Source: DT-110 sp030148525
GTDB taxonomy: Bacteria; Bacteroidota; Bacteroidia; Chitinophagales; Saprospiraceae
Assembly (NCBI GenBank): GCA_965227445.1
Contig: OZ245751.1
Span: forward strand, 868,001 to 932,000
Direction of reading: 5' to 3'
Length of the DNA stretch: 64,000 nucleotides
In this document: piece by piece, positions 8,294 through 16,564 of the stretch
Numbering within the stretch: the first letter of the stretch is position 1
Layout: each line of letters begins with the position of its first letter
Program-made: the position numbers and the translations under genes
Notes under the pieces: model-generated
What the model saw: only the letters and a program-made list of their open reading frames with translations
What the model was told of the DNA's origin: nothing
The model's database searches: none

Positions 8294-10714
8294 CTACAGA
8301 GCTTCCGGGAATCGACCGGGGTCAGCTTCGTATACCAGGCGATAGACAGTGCGGAACACATCTTCCGCGTTTGGCTTGGTAAAATAATCTCCATCCGATC
8401 CGTAAGGAGGCCGGTGGGCATGAGCAGTCAGGGTAACAGGAGGAGAATCGAGGTAGCGATAGCCCCCCTGAACCTCCAGCACTTCCCGCATCATGTAAGC
8501 GGTCGCTCCCCCGGGTACATCCTCATCCATAAAGACAATGCGATTGGTCTTCTTTAAACTCTCCAGGATTCGGTGTTCCAGATCGAAAGGCAGGAGTGAC
8601 TGTGGATCGATCAATTCCACGGAGATACCTTGTTTTTCCAGGAGCTTAATGCCCGTCTGTGCGACTCGTACGCATGATCCGTAGGTAACCAGGGTTACGT
8701 CACTACCTTCACGAAGCACTTCCGGAACCCCCAGCGGTACGGTGTATTCCCCAATATTATCGGGCATGACCTCTTTGAGGCGGTACCCGTTCAGACACTC
8801 GATGATCAGGGCCGGGTCATCGGATTGTAACATGGTATTATAGAATCCCGCCGCCTGAACCATATCTCGTGGTGTAAGTACATATATGCCGCGCAGGGAG
8901 TTTAGGATCATGCCGATCGGAGAGCCGGCATGCCATATCCCCTCCAGCCGATGCCCGCGGGTACGGATGATTGCGGGGGCTTGTTGCTGGTTAGCCGAAC
9001 GGTAGCGAAGTGTTGCCAGGTCGTCCATCAGGGGTTCCAGGCCGTAAATCAGGTAATCCAGGTATTGAATTTCCGCGATCGGGCGCAGTCCCCGCATAGC
9101 CATGCCGATAGCTTGTCCCATGATTGTCCATTCCCGTATACCGGTATCGAATATGCGGTTGACACCAAACTTTTTCTGCAAACCGGCAAACCCCTGATTT
9201 ACGTCACCAATCTTACCGACGTCTTCCCCAAAGGCAAAAACGGCAGGGTCCCGTTCGAAAGCCTTTTCAAAGAAGGTATTCAGTATTTGGTACCCCGGGA
9301 GCTTTTGGGAGCTATCGGTGCGTTTGGGAGCTACAATGGGAACCCGTAAAGCCGAATTGGCAGAGTCGCTATACAGGTCCGTATGGTAGTATTTACCTGC
9401 CTGCTCATTGATCTCGTCGAGCCAGTCTTTCAATTGTTGGCGGCTTTCGTGTTGCAGGCCCAGGGTTGCATAATATGCACGCCGGGCTATTTGGGTAAGT
9501 TCACTGATGACGGGATTGATCAACTGAGCGTGCTCTCGTTTGAGCGCAGATACTTCACCTTCGTCCTCGGGCAGCGCATCAAAAATAGACTTTAGCACAT
9601 TGGCCTTTTCTTTAGTCGGCTGGCTAAAAGCTTTCCAGGCGCGATTCTTGCATTCTTTCACGTACTTGCGGGCCCGGGAACGAATTTCTTTGGTTTCTTC
9701 CTCAGAGGCAAGACCAGCATCGATCATCCACTGTTCCATGCGAAGAATACAATCGTGCTCGCGTTCCCACTGAAGTCTTTCTTTGGTTTTGTAGCGCTCG
9801 TGCGAACCGGAGGTGGAGTGTCCCTGTGGTTGGGTAACCTCGGTAATGTGCAGCAGGGCTGGCCGGTGTGTTTCCCGGATTTTAGCGGTTGATTTTTGGT
9901 ACAAATCGATCAGAGAAGGGTAGTCCCAGGCCTTAGCCACGTAAATGTCGAGCCCATTGGTGTCCGCTTCGGCCTGGAAGCCAGCTGCGGCTTTGGAAAT
10001 ACTGGACTTGGTGGTTTGGTATTCTTTGGGTACGGAAATGCCGTATCCATCGTCCCAGACGGAAATGGAGAGGGGCACCTGCAGTACGCCGGCTGCATTC
10101 AGGGTTTCCCAAAAGACACCCTCGGAAGTACTGGCATCTCCAATAGTGCAGAAGGTAACCTCATTGCCATTTTTGCTGAAGGGCGTACCTTCCCGCAGAT
10201 TTTTACTTTCCCGGTAACGGGTAGAAGCGAACGAGAGCCCGAGTGCCCGTGCCATCTGGCCGGCCGTGCAGGATACGTCGGAAGAGATGTTGATTGCCTC
10301 GGTGTGGTCGATCCACTCTCCGGTATCGGAGTCGATGAAGGGAGTGGCAAAGTGGGCATTCATTTGGCGTCCTTTGGAGAAGGGGTCATTCTCCGGGTCA
10401 GCGTACAACTGAGCGAAGAAATCTTCAACGGTAGACAATCCCAGCGCAAAAATGAGGGTTTGATCACGATAGTAGCCCGAACGGAAATCACCTTTCTGGA
10501 AGGCGCGGGCCATGGCTACCTGAGGAACTTCTTTGCCATCGCCGATAATTCCGAATTTGGCTTTACCCGTAAGCACTTCTTTGCGGGCCAGCAAGCTGGC
10601 TTCCCGGCTGATGCAGCACAACTCGTAATCCTTGAGTACTGTTTCCCGGTCGAGCTGCTCGAGGCTGGTTGGTTCGGAGTCCGCATCTGGATTAACTACT
10701 AAATTCTCTAGCAT
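8294..10714 (-). CDS. Fused alpha/beta E1 component of a 2-oxoacid (branched-chain type) dehydrogenase
   Basis: 806 residues. Residues 1 to about 400 are the E1-alpha half: thiamine-diphosphate site GDASTSEG (192-199) with WDDGYGIS (220-227) at the cofactor motif, and GHSTSGSHERYK near the phosphorylation-loop region. After a helical linker, residues from about 465 are the E1-beta (transketolase-like) half, with FAFGEDVGKIGDVNQGFAGL and IAEIQYLDYL. It decarboxylates a 2-oxoacid and passes the acyl group to a lipoyl E2. Such fusions are common in Bacteroidota, usually annotated as 2-oxoisovalerate or generic dehydrogenase E1; exact substrate not determinable. E2 and E3 genes are not adjacent. 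A promoter lies about 90 bp upstream and a terminator directly behind, so it is probably monocistronic. Confidence 0.92.
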   Translation of the reverse strand: MLENLVVNPDADSEPTSLEQLDRETVLKDYELCCISREASLLARKEVLTGKAKFGIIGDGKEVPQVAMARAFQKGDFRSGYYRDQTLIFALGLSTVEDFFAQLYADPENDPFSKGRQMNAHFATPFIDSDTGEWIDHTEAINISSDVSCTAGQMARALGLSFASTRYRESKNLREGTPFSKNGNEVTFCTIGDASTSEGVFWETLNAAGVLQVPLSISVWDDGYGISVPKEYQTTKSSISKAAAGFQAEADTNGLDIYVAKAWDYPSLIDLYQKSTAKIRETHRPALLHITEVTQPQGHSTSGSHERYKTKERLQWEREHDCILRMEQWMIDAGLASEEETKEIRSRARKYVKECKNRAWKAFSQPTKEKANVLKSIFDALPEDEGEVSALKREHAQLINPVISELTQIARRAYYATLGLQHESRQQLKDWLDEINEQAGKYYHTDLYSDSANSALRVPIVAPKRTDSSQKLPGYQILNTFFEKAFERDPAVFAFGEDVGKIGDVNQGFAGLQKKFGVNRIFDTGIREWTIMGQAIGMAMRGLRPIAEIQYLDYLIYGLEPLMDDLATLRYRSANQQQAPAIIRTRGHRLEGIWHAGSPIGMILNSLRGIYVLTPRDMVQAAGFYNTMLQSDDPALIIECLNGYRLKEVMPDNIGEYTVPLGVPEVLREGSDVTLVTYGSCVRVAQTGIKLLEKQGISVELIDPQSLLPFDLEHRILESLKKTNRIVFMDEDVPGGATAYMMREVLEVQGGYRYLDSPPVTLTAHAHRPPYGSDGDYFTKPNAEDVFRTVYRLVYEADPGRFPEAL

Positions 10715-10805
10715 AGCGGTGACGTTAACTTGGTTAATTTGGCAGGTAATTGATTGATGGTGCGGCCTGTCGTCCCGGTAACTGAGACGTGTGGTATACG
10801 CAGGC

Positions 10806-10837
10806 CAAACGTAATTTGGTCATTACGCCTGAAACAA
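10806..10837 (-). promoter_or_regulatory. Bacteroidota-type promoter for the E1 gene
   Basis: On the minus strand TTG (complement of 10835-10837), 21 bases, then TACGTTTG (complement of 10806-10813), matching TTTG / TAnnTTTG with spacing inside the 17-23 range. Predicted start near 10802 gives a leader of about 88 nt. Confidence 0.6.
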
Positions 10838-11104
10838 GGGGGCTTCCTAATATTTGGCATTTCGACCACCTGCTAATGTACGGATTATTTTGCATTTTTT
10901 TGGCACTACATACTACACTCCAGGCTGCTGTTTGTTCATAATCAGGTACTTGGAGAATGAGGTCTGCCAATTTATTTTTTGTCATTTTTGACTATTAGGT
11001 TGCAGAAATATGGCAGGTGCCGGAAAAAGAGGATATCTCGTTTTGTTTAACAACTCATTAAGGAAATAGGAAACATAAAACTTTTTTTTTGCTCGTTATC
11101 CCCT

Positions 11105-11112
11105 TAATTTTG
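11105..11112 (+). promoter_or_regulatory. -7 promoter box for the DUF1573 gene
   Basis: TAATTTTG fits TAnnTTTG. Transcription would begin near 11116, which places the ATG at 11114 at or before the transcript start and supports the ATG at 11150. A T-rich run lies upstream but a -33 TTG at the right distance is not clear. Confidence 0.55.
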
Positions 11113-11149
11113 TATGAGTCACATTTACTTAAACCAAAAAGAGGTTGTA

Positions 11150-11632
11150 ATGAAGAAAGTATTGATGGCCTTAGCTCTGCTCGTGTTTGCAGTGTCGGCC
11201 TTTGCACAGACGAACAAAACGGAGGAAGAGCAAGCCGCTAAGAAAGAGCAACAGGAGACAGTAGAAGGTCCCATGCTGAAATTTGAAGAGACAACCGTCG
11301 ACTACGGTGAGATCGAACAAAATGCTGATCCTTACCGGGTATTTAAGTTTACCAACGTGGGTACGGAGCCCGTTGTAATCAAAAATGCCAAAGGAAGTTG
11401 TGGTTGCACAGTTCCTGATGCACCCAAAGAACCCATCCTCCCCGGCGAGGAAGGAGAAATTAAGGTGCGCTACGATACGAAGCGCGTAGGTCCTTTCACC
11501 AAAACCGTTACTTTGACCACCAACGAAGCGAATCCAACCCGTACGCTGGTCATCAAAGGTAAAGTGAATCGTCCGGAAGAGGGACTTCCCAAGAAAAAGT
11601 CCTCTATGTTCAATAATAACGGCAATAACTAA
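11150..11632 (+). CDS. Exported DUF1573-domain protein
   Basis: 160 residues from ATG 11150. That start gives a clean signal peptide (MKKVLMALALLVFAVSAFAQ); the ATG at 11114 would add 12 residues before it and lies upstream of the predicted transcript start. The body is one DUF1573 immunoglobulin-like domain: VDYGEIEQNADPYRVFKFTN, then the hallmark GSCGCTVP, PGEEGEIKVRYDT and a final KVNRP. Between signal and domain is a short charged, glutamate/lysine/glutamine-rich linker. DUF1573 proteins are abundant periplasmic or envelope proteins in Bacteroidota without a known function. It has its own promoter and a terminator, so it appears monocistronic. Confidence 0.85.
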   Translation: MKKVLMALALLVFAVSAFAQTNKTEEEQAAKKEQQETVEGPMLKFEETTVDYGEIEQNADPYRVFKFTNVGTEPVVIKNAKGSCGCTVPDAPKEPILPGEEGEIKVRYDTKRVGPFTKTVTLTTNEANPTRTLVIKGKVNRPEEGLPKKKSSMFNNNGNN

Positions 11633-11671
11633 GCCGCATTTAGGTAATTCAGATCTTCTTATCTGACACCC

Positions 11672-11704
11672 GGGGCTACTTCTGAACAGGAGTAGCCCTT
11701 TGTG
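11672..11704 (+). terminator. Terminator behind the DUF1573 gene
   Basis: GGGCTACT at 11673-11680 pairs with AGTAGCCC at 11691-11698, followed by TTTGTGTT. Confidence 0.7.
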
Positions 11705-11765
11705 TTGAACAACAGAAAGGGATCAGGGTTATTAATGGTATTCTCCTGCCCCGGAAGGCAGGCAC

Positions 11766-11795
11766 AAAAAAACCCTTGCTGTCAATAGCAAGGGT
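11766..11795 (-). terminator. Intrinsic terminator of the candidate small RNA
   Basis: On the minus strand ACCCTTGCT pairs with AGCAAGGGT (9 bp, 6-nt loop) and is followed by seven T (complement of 11766-11772). Plus-strand use is unlikely because ctctaac follows the stem. Confidence 0.75.
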
Positions 11796-11836
11796 CTCTA
11801 ACCCAAACAAATAAACACAAAAACTACTTTTAGATA
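11766..11836 (-). ncRNA. Candidate small RNA, about 70 nt, on the minus strand
   Basis: A complete transcription unit without a gene: on the minus strand a well-matched promoter (11840-11870) is followed by about 70 nt and then a textbook intrinsic terminator. The predicted RNA starts near 11836, has a U/G-rich unstructured 5' part (with guuuauuuguuuggguuag) and ends in a 9-bp stem and U7. No ORF of useful length lies in it, and no minus-strand gene lies upstream that could need the terminator, because the neighbour yaaA is on the plus strand. Function unknown; it could be a trans-acting sRNA. Confidence 0.55.
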
Positions 11837-11839
11837 CAT

Positions 11840-11870
11840 CAAACTTACTATCTTTTTAGGGAGAACACAA
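11840..11870 (-). promoter_or_regulatory. Promoter of the candidate small RNA
   Basis: On the minus strand TTG (complement of 11868-11870), 20 bases, TAAGTTTG (complement of 11840-11847). Both elements and the spacing fit the Bacteroidota housekeeping consensus. Confidence 0.6.
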
Positions 11871-11995
11871 CTAATCTTTTGTTTTTTAGTAAAAATATAA
11901 CAGTATAACATTCTGTTGGTGAGCGTAGAATGCAGATAAAATACCGTTCAGAGAATGTTCTTCCACTAGCTAAAAACTACTTTCGGGATATGGGA

Positions 11996-12757
11996 ATGCT
12001 CGTACTTTTGTCTCCAGCAAAGACCCTGGATTTTTCAGAAACAGACATCACTGACTTTACACAACCAAGACTACTGGACCAGAGTGAGAAACTCGTGGGC
12101 GTCTTGAAGAAAAAACGAAAAACATCGCTCCAGAAGCTGATGAATATCAGCGAGCAATTGGCTGATCTCAATGTCAAGCGGTATCAGCATTTCGAAACGC
12201 CCTTCAATGCCGAGAACGCCAAGCAATCTTTACTGGCTTTTAAGGGAGATGTATACACGGGGCTGGAAGCCGAAACGTTTGATGCGGATGATCGGGCTTT
12301 CGCCCAAAAGTACATCCGTATTCTTTCGGGTTTGTACGGTGTCTTACGTCCACTCGATCTAATGCAGCCATACCGGTTGGAAATGGGAACCAAATTGTCG
12401 ACTCGTCGGGGTAAGAACCTGTATGAATTCTGGAAAGACCGGATTACCAAACTGCTCAACGAAGACCTGGCGGAAAACGGGGATGATGTTGTAGTCAATC
12501 TGGCTTCCAATGAGTATTTCAACTCGGTACAACCCAAAAAACTGGCCGCTAAAGTGCTCAAAGTCGACTTTAAGGAGGATCGTAACGGTACTTTGCGCGT
12601 CATTTCCTTTAATGCCAAAAAGGCCCGTGGGATAATGGCCAGCCAGATTGTCCGGCAACGCCTGGAAACCCCCGAGTCATTAAAACAACTCGACGTAGAC
12701 GGGTATTTATTCCGGGACGACCTGTCTTCGGAAGATCATTTTGTGTTCGTCAAGTAG
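11996..12757 (+). CDS. yaaA: YaaA family peroxide-stress protein (DUF328)
   Basis: 253 residues from ATG 11996, giving MLVLLSPAKTLDF, the exact usual N-terminus of YaaA; ATG 11990 two codons earlier is possible, while the frame extending to 11930 adds a leader not seen in the family. Conserved segments: SPAKTLDF, YTGLEAETF, ILSGLYGVLRPLDLMQPYRLEM, VVNLASNEYF, KKARGIMASQIV. In E. coli YaaA lowers free iron and limits DNA damage during peroxide stress and binds DNA. Its stop (12755-12757) directly abuts the stop of the convergent lipoprotein gene with no spacer. Confidence 0.92.
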   Translation: MLVLLSPAKTLDFSETDITDFTQPRLLDQSEKLVGVLKKKRKTSLQKLMNISEQLADLNVKRYQHFETPFNAENAKQSLLAFKGDVYTGLEAETFDADDRAFAQKYIRILSGLYGVLRPLDLMQPYRLEMGTKLSTRRGKNLYEFWKDRITKLLNEDLAENGDDVVVNLASNEYFNSVQPKKLAAKVLKVDFKEDRNGTLRVISFNAKKARGIMASQIVRQRLETPESLKQLDVDGYLFRDDLSSEDHFVFVK

Positions 12758-13309
12758 TTAATTCTGTTCCGTAAGACGCAGATAGTCCGCCACGACTGTC
12801 TGAAAGCATGCTTTCGAAGCTGCATCGGGCAAAAGCAAGCCTTTGCGGTCACCTTCGAAGTATGCCCTGATGTCAGTTCCTTCCGCTATCAGTGCATCCA
12901 GGTCTAAAACCCAGTCGGTCTGAACGTCAGGGGCGGGTTTGGGTAAAGCTATTTCCTGAACTGTTCCACTGCGGTCCGTGTAGGTTAACTTCACGGGCTT
13001 TTCCCCCTCCCATTCCGGAAGTAAAAAAGCGCGGTCGTTCAACCAATCACTGGCAATCGCTACTTCCCACACCTGTTCGGTGCTGGTGATATTTTGCCAG
13101 CGATTGAGGTGATATACGGTAATACGGCTTTCGGATTTCTCGGTCGACTGGTAATAAGAGCTACGCATATTCTTGAAAAACAGAAGGGATGGCTGGGTAG
13201 TCCTGTAAGTCTTATCTACCGTGCTTTCCGCAGAGTTTTGATTCGGGTCACAACCCGAGCTCAATATGGTGATTACTGCGGCGAGCATCAAATAACGCAA
13301 GGCGATCAT
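12758..13309 (-). CDS. Putative lipoprotein of unknown function
   Basis: 183 residues. N-terminal hydrophobic segment followed by lipobox LSSGC (Cys 20), so it is predicted to be a lipid-anchored envelope protein. The mature part is mixed alpha/beta with no motif I recognise; it includes NRWQNITSTEQVWEVAIASD and a C-terminal ACFQTVVADYLRLTEQN. It converges on yaaA with zero intergenic bases. No operon partner; the next plus-strand gene starts 172 bp beyond its start. Confidence 0.65.
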   Translation of the reverse strand: MIALRYLMLAAVITILSSGCDPNQNSAESTVDKTYRTTQPSLLFFKNMRSSYYQSTEKSESRITVYHLNRWQNITSTEQVWEVAIASDWLNDRAFLLPEWEGEKPVKLTYTDRSGTVQEIALPKPAPDVQTDWVLDLDALIAEGTDIRAYFEGDRKGLLLPDAASKACFQTVVADYLRLTEQN

Positions 13310-13481
13310 AGGCTACATTGGATAGTGTAAATATGTGCCCTGAACAGCTGCTGCTGGAATTTGTTGCGGCGAATGTTGCTTTGAGTGAGGGTTTATCACG
13401 TATTTCGAGAAAATGATGGTTCTGGTCTATAATATTGGAGTTTCCGTTTCTTTTGAAACAATTTAATAAGAAAAGAAAAAT

Positions 13482-13784
13482 ATGTGCCGGAATCGAAACT
13501 ATAAGAAAGATCCTCAATCTCGTTTTATCAGCAATGTTAAATCCTTCCTGATCGTTAACGCCGTTTTTGTTTTTCTGGCCTTCAAAGGCAGTGGAGCCAT
13601 GACTTGGTGGTGGTTACCCGCATTCATTTGGGGCATTTCCTTGTTGAATCAATACTACGAATTAAGGCGTAATGGTGATGAGCCTCGTTTTTTGGCAGAA
13701 CCTCGCAAAGACGATCACTATTGGCAAAAAAAGGAGTCTCCAAAAGAAGAGCGGCCCCGCTGGAGCGAAAAAGACCTGGTATAA
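13482..13784 (+). CDS. 2TM-domain membrane protein (first of a tandem pair)
   Basis: 100 residues. Two membrane segments, about residues 20-35 (FLIVNAVFVFLAF) and 40-57 (MTWWWLPAFIWGISLLNQYY), joined by a short turn: the 2TM domain widespread in Bacteroidota, sometimes fused to LytTR or histidine-kinase proteins. The cytoplasmic tail is charged and ends PRWSEKDLV. The neighbouring interrupted 2TM gene ends NWSEDDLV, so the two are tandem paralogues sharing a C-terminal motif. Function unknown. The start is the first ATG of the frame; the N-terminus is shorter than in the paralogue. Confidence 0.7.
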   Translation: MCRNRNYKKDPQSRFISNVKSFLIVNAVFVFLAFKGSGAMTWWWLPAFIWGISLLNQYYELRRNGDEPRFLAEPRKDDHYWQKKESPKEERPRWSEKDLV

Positions 13785-14031
13785 CCCAACCAATTGCCGA
13801 TTCCGTGCATCCAGTTATAAACAATTGGGTTCGAGTGAACGGAATCCGGTCCACGTAGTTTAATAATGGCTGTGACCAGGGGCACAGACCGGATATTGGA
13901 GGTTTATGGATTTACAGTAAACTAATGTATGGGTAATTGACGTTCCATGAATTGATTTGTATATTATATCGACGAAGGAGAATATCCCAGCCATACTTCT
14001 ACCGGTACACACCCCAATACAAACCAGGTTT

Positions 14032-14114
14032 ATGACCGAGAGCCAATACAGAGAAGCCCGCAAGCGGGTAAAGAAAAAGAAGGATTTTTACGAACACCTC
14101 ACCACCTTTGTTGT
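14032..14114 (+). pseudogene. 5' fragment of a 2TM-domain gene split by an insertion element
   Basis: ATG 14032 opens MTESQYREARKRVKKKKDFY followed by EHLTTFVV, the typical N-terminal amphipathic start of a 2TM domain. After codon 27 and two bases of codon 28 the reading runs into the insertion element and meets a stop at 14146-14148. Joining base 14114 to 16565 restores a 126-residue frame through FVVMSVFFFLLN. An ATG at 13957 in the same frame would add 25 unconserved residues and is not preferred. Confidence 0.8.
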
Positions 14115-14121
14115 ACAAAAC

Positions 14122-14170
14122 CTAAAGGTAACTGAAGCGGGTGCCTAAGCTTCCAATCAGTTACCTTTAG
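14122..14170. repeat. Left-end inverted repeat of the IS91-like element
   Basis: CTAAAGGTAACTGA at 14122-14135 is the exact reverse complement of TCAGTTACCTTTAG at 14157-14170, leaving a 21-base loop. It lies 7 bases inside the left junction and is probably part of the transposase recognition end. Confidence 0.7.
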
Positions 14171-14271
14171 TTCTATTTCATATGCTTTAAAATTCAAAAT
14201 GATGAAAAAAAACGGTAATTGAAAGAGCTTGTGCTCAAGTTCCAGCATTTCACGCTACCTACCAGCAATTA

Positions 14272-15093
14272 TTGACTAACATCCGGCTAAACGGGCGCTC
14301 ACAGAGCACGCTAAACAACTATGGACGGTGCCTGGCCAAGATGGCCTTGTATTTTCAGTGCTGCCCTACTTCACTTCCCGATGAGCAGATCAATGAGTAC
14401 CTCTTGCTGCTGCGGGACACCCAGTCGCCTTCCTATTCCTACTTCAAGCATACGGTATACGGCCTGCGCATGGCTTTCCGGCTGATTGGCAGAGAAGACA
14501 AGGCCATCCGCTTGCCATCCATTCAACGTATTAAGTCACTGCCTGCCGTGTTCAGCCGGGCAGAAGTCAAAAAGCTGATTGCTACTCCAAAGTGGAAGAA
14601 GCACCGTATACTTTTTGCGCTGATCTATTCTGCGGGGTTGCGCATCAGCGAAGCTGCCAAGCTCCAGCAGCGTGATATAGACTTTGAGCGTATGGCCATC
14701 CACATCCGGCAGTCGAAGTACAAGAAGGACCGGTATGTGCCTTTGTCCGGCTACATGAAAAAAGGGCTACAGGATTACTTCCAGCAGTCCTGTCCTATCA
14801 AGTATGTATTCAATGGAAAGGCTTGTGGATCGCCGCTCAGTACCCGGGCGATACAGTATATTTTTCGGGAGAACCTACGTAAGTCCGGCATTAACAAGAA
14901 AGCAAATGTCCATACCTTACGCCACAGCTATGCTACCCATTTACTAGAAGATGGCATAGATATTATCTCCCTGCGTGATTTATTGGGTCACCAGGATATT
15001 CAAACTACACTTGATTACCTGCATGTAGCGCAGTTTGAACGCAGCCGGGCGCACTCCCCGCTGGATACGCTCTACTGTTGGCAGGGTGAATAA
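14272..15093 (+). CDS. Tyrosine recombinase/integrase of the IS91-like element (5' end uncertain)
   Basis: 273 residues from TTG 14272. The C-terminal catalytic set is complete: R124 (AGLRISE), K149, H214 and R217 (HTLRHSY), H240 (LGHQD) and Y249 (LDYLHV). The SAM-like core-binding domain fills residues 1-90. The frame is open to a TGA at 14203-14205 and its upstream codons (TVIERACAQVPAFHATYQQL) look like genuine protein, so the TTG probably truncates the first helix. An ATG at 14202 would supply MKK, but an A8 tract leaves it one base out of frame. It precedes the transposase with an 8-base overlap. Such integrases accompany a subset of IS91 elements; their role in transposition is unclear. 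Confidence 0.82.
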   Translation: MTNIRLNGRSQSTLNNYGRCLAKMALYFQCCPTSLPDEQINEYLLLLRDTQSPSYSYFKHTVYGLRMAFRLIGREDKAIRLPSIQRIKSLPAVFSRAEVKKLIATPKWKKHRILFALIYSAGLRISEAAKLQQRDIDFERMAIHIRQSKYKKDRYVPLSGYMKKGLQDYFQQSCPIKYVFNGKACGSPLSTRAIQYIFRENLRKSGINKKANVHTLRHSYATHLLEDGIDIISLRDLLGHQDIQTTLDYLHVAQFERSRAHSPLDTLYCWQGE

Positions 15094-16270
15094 GCTTTAT
15101 TGCAAGCCGGTTTACAGCTTAGGCCAGCTTATCCGCACTCATGCCGGGCGTATTGCCCACAGCCCGGATTTCAACTCCCACCAAAAGCGGATGCTTATGG
15201 CCTTGGGAGCTTGCCGTACGGCTGCCCTGGGGGCGCACAAAGTAGCCTGTACCGAGTGCGGGCAGGTACAAATTGCCTACAACAGCTGTCGCAACCGCAA
15301 CTGTCCGAACTGCCAGGCGCGCCAGCGTCGACAGTGGATACAGGCGCGGGCCGGGGAGCTATTGCCCGTGCCTTACTTTCATCTGGTCTTTACGCTGCCC
15401 AATGCGCTCAATCCTTTGTGCCTGCACCACCCCAGGGTGATGTACCGCATACTCTTTGAAGCTGCATGGTACACGGTCGAAAAGCTTGGTAAGGACCACA
15501 AGTGGGTAGGCGCAAAGCTGGGCATGGTGGCTATACTGCACACTTGGGGCAGCAACCTCAGCCTCCACCCCCACCTGCACTGCATGGTGCCGGCCGGAGG
15601 GCTCGACGGCGATGGACAGTGGAAGCACAGTAAATCTAAGGGCAAATACCTGTTTAACCGAGAGGTAATGGGTAGCGTATTCCGTGCCCGCTATGCCAAG
15701 TTGTTACGCAAGGCCATTAATGCGCGACAAATACCGCAAACAAAAGTGCCGACCGGATTATTCCGAAGGCTGTTTGCCAAACCCTGGATGCCTTACGCCG
15801 AGCAACCCTTCCGGAAAGCACGGCAGGTAGTCAACTACATTGGCCGCTATTCACATAGTATTGCTATCACAAACCACCGCATCAAAAAGGTGGCAGGTAG
15901 CAGGGTATCTTTCTCTTATAAAAACTACCGCAAAAAGGGAAAGAAAGAGCATATGCAGCTTGGGCAGTGGGAGTTCATCCGCCGTTTTGCGATGCATATT
16001 ATCCCACATCGATTTGTGCGTATCCGACATTACGGCATACTCAGCAACCGGAGCAAAGGAGAAGCGCTACAAGCTGCCAGGCAAGCTCTCAGCGCCGAAG
16101 CTATGCCGCTGTCGCAGCAGACCAAAGCGATGTTCAACCCCTTGCTGCCAAAACACTTTTGCTCCTGTTGTGGAACAACTACCACGCACCTGCTCATTGC
16201 CGTGCTGCCACCAGCAAGGGCCGGGCCGCTAGCTGAAGTACTGAGGAAATTTTGCGAGCTTATAGGGTAG
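15086..16270 (+). CDS. IS91-family HUH/Y2 rolling-circle transposase
   Basis: 394 residues from GTG 15086, whose GTGAATAA overlaps the integrase stop and suggests translational coupling; a longer reading from 15035 would overlap the integrase by 59 bases. Features in order: zinc-binding segment CTECGQVQIAYNSCRNRNC plus a further Cys pair (about 40-65); PYFHLVFTLP; HUH metal site HPHLH (161-165); paired catalytic tyrosines in YIGRY (Y251, Y255), typical of Y2 enzymes; and C-terminal CSCCG. It nicks and rejoins single-stranded ends during rolling-circle transposition. No internal stop or frameshift, so the enzyme may be active. Confidence 0.93.
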   Translation: MNKLYCKPVYSLGQLIRTHAGRIAHSPDFNSHQKRMLMALGACRTAALGAHKVACTECGQVQIAYNSCRNRNCPNCQARQRRQWIQARAGELLPVPYFHLVFTLPNALNPLCLHHPRVMYRILFEAAWYTVEKLGKDHKWVGAKLGMVAILHTWGSNLSLHPHLHCMVPAGGLDGDGQWKHSKSKGKYLFNREVMGSVFRARYAKLLRKAINARQIPQTKVPTGLFRRLFAKPWMPYAEQPFRKARQVVNYIGRYSHSIAITNHRIKKVAGSRVSFSYKNYRKKGKKEHMQLGQWEFIRRFAMHIIPHRFVRIRHYGILSNRSKGEALQAARQALSAEAMPLSQQTKAMFNPLLPKHFCSCCGTTTTHLLIAVLPPARAGPLAEVLRKFCELIG

Positions 16271-16564
16271 GCAAGTGTCCACATTTTGCCTTAGCCGTGC
16301 TTTGTTCATAAAACTAAAATGGCACCCGGAAGGCTTAAATGCCAGCGTATTCCAGGGTTTTATCCTACTTACGCTCCTCAGTCGGCTTGAAAAACTGGCC
16401 GGATCTGTGAAATTAAAGTGCTCTTAGGGCTTAAAAAGCCCGCTCTGCACTCCAAAATCGCTATTCTTCGCCCATAGGGCAGCCGTTCAAACCTCGCTCC
16501 GGCTTCGTACAACACCAGAGCGGAAAGTCTTGGCTTTCAGCCGACTTTCGCTCTTAGTTATTGT
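16271..16564. repeat. Right end of the IS91-like element with two hairpins
   Basis: 294 bp without a gene. AGTGC at 16417-16421 pairs with GCACT at 16447-16451 around GGGCTTAAAAAGCCC. AGAGCG+AAAGTC (16517-16529, one bulged G) pairs with GACTTTCGCTCT (16543-16554), ten bases before the junction; a subterminal hairpin is usual at IS91-type termination ends. Confidence 0.65.

Larger units (their letters stand above)
14115..16564 (+). mobile_element. IS91-like element with tyrosine integrase and Y2 transposase (2,450 bp)
   Basis: Bounds come from the host gene: removing 14115-16564 rejoins the two halves of the 2TM gene in frame. TTGT occurs at both junctions (14111-14114 and 16561-16564), either as the target tetranucleotide or a 4-bp duplication; IS91-family elements normally move by rolling circle without duplication. 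The left end has an inverted repeat (14122-14135 with 14157-14170); the right end has a hairpin 10 bases inside the terminus (16517-16554), as expected of the family. Cargo: a tyrosine recombinase overlapping an HUH/Y2 transposase. IS91 relatives with such an upstream integrase are known. Confidence 0.88.

Noticed and set aside
9896..10702. 268-codon open frame antisense to the E1 gene
   Set aside because: Lies wholly inside the E1-alpha coding region, whose protein is well conserved.
10734..10985. 83-codon minus-strand frame upstream of the E1 gene
   Set aside because: It overlaps the E1 promoter, has no conserved features and would be transcribed through its own regulatory region.
14205..14218. 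Classic -1 ribosomal frameshift at A AAA AAC for the integrase
   Set aside because: A -1 shift leads straight to TAA at 14216-14218; only a +1 shift or loss of one A connects to the integrase frame.
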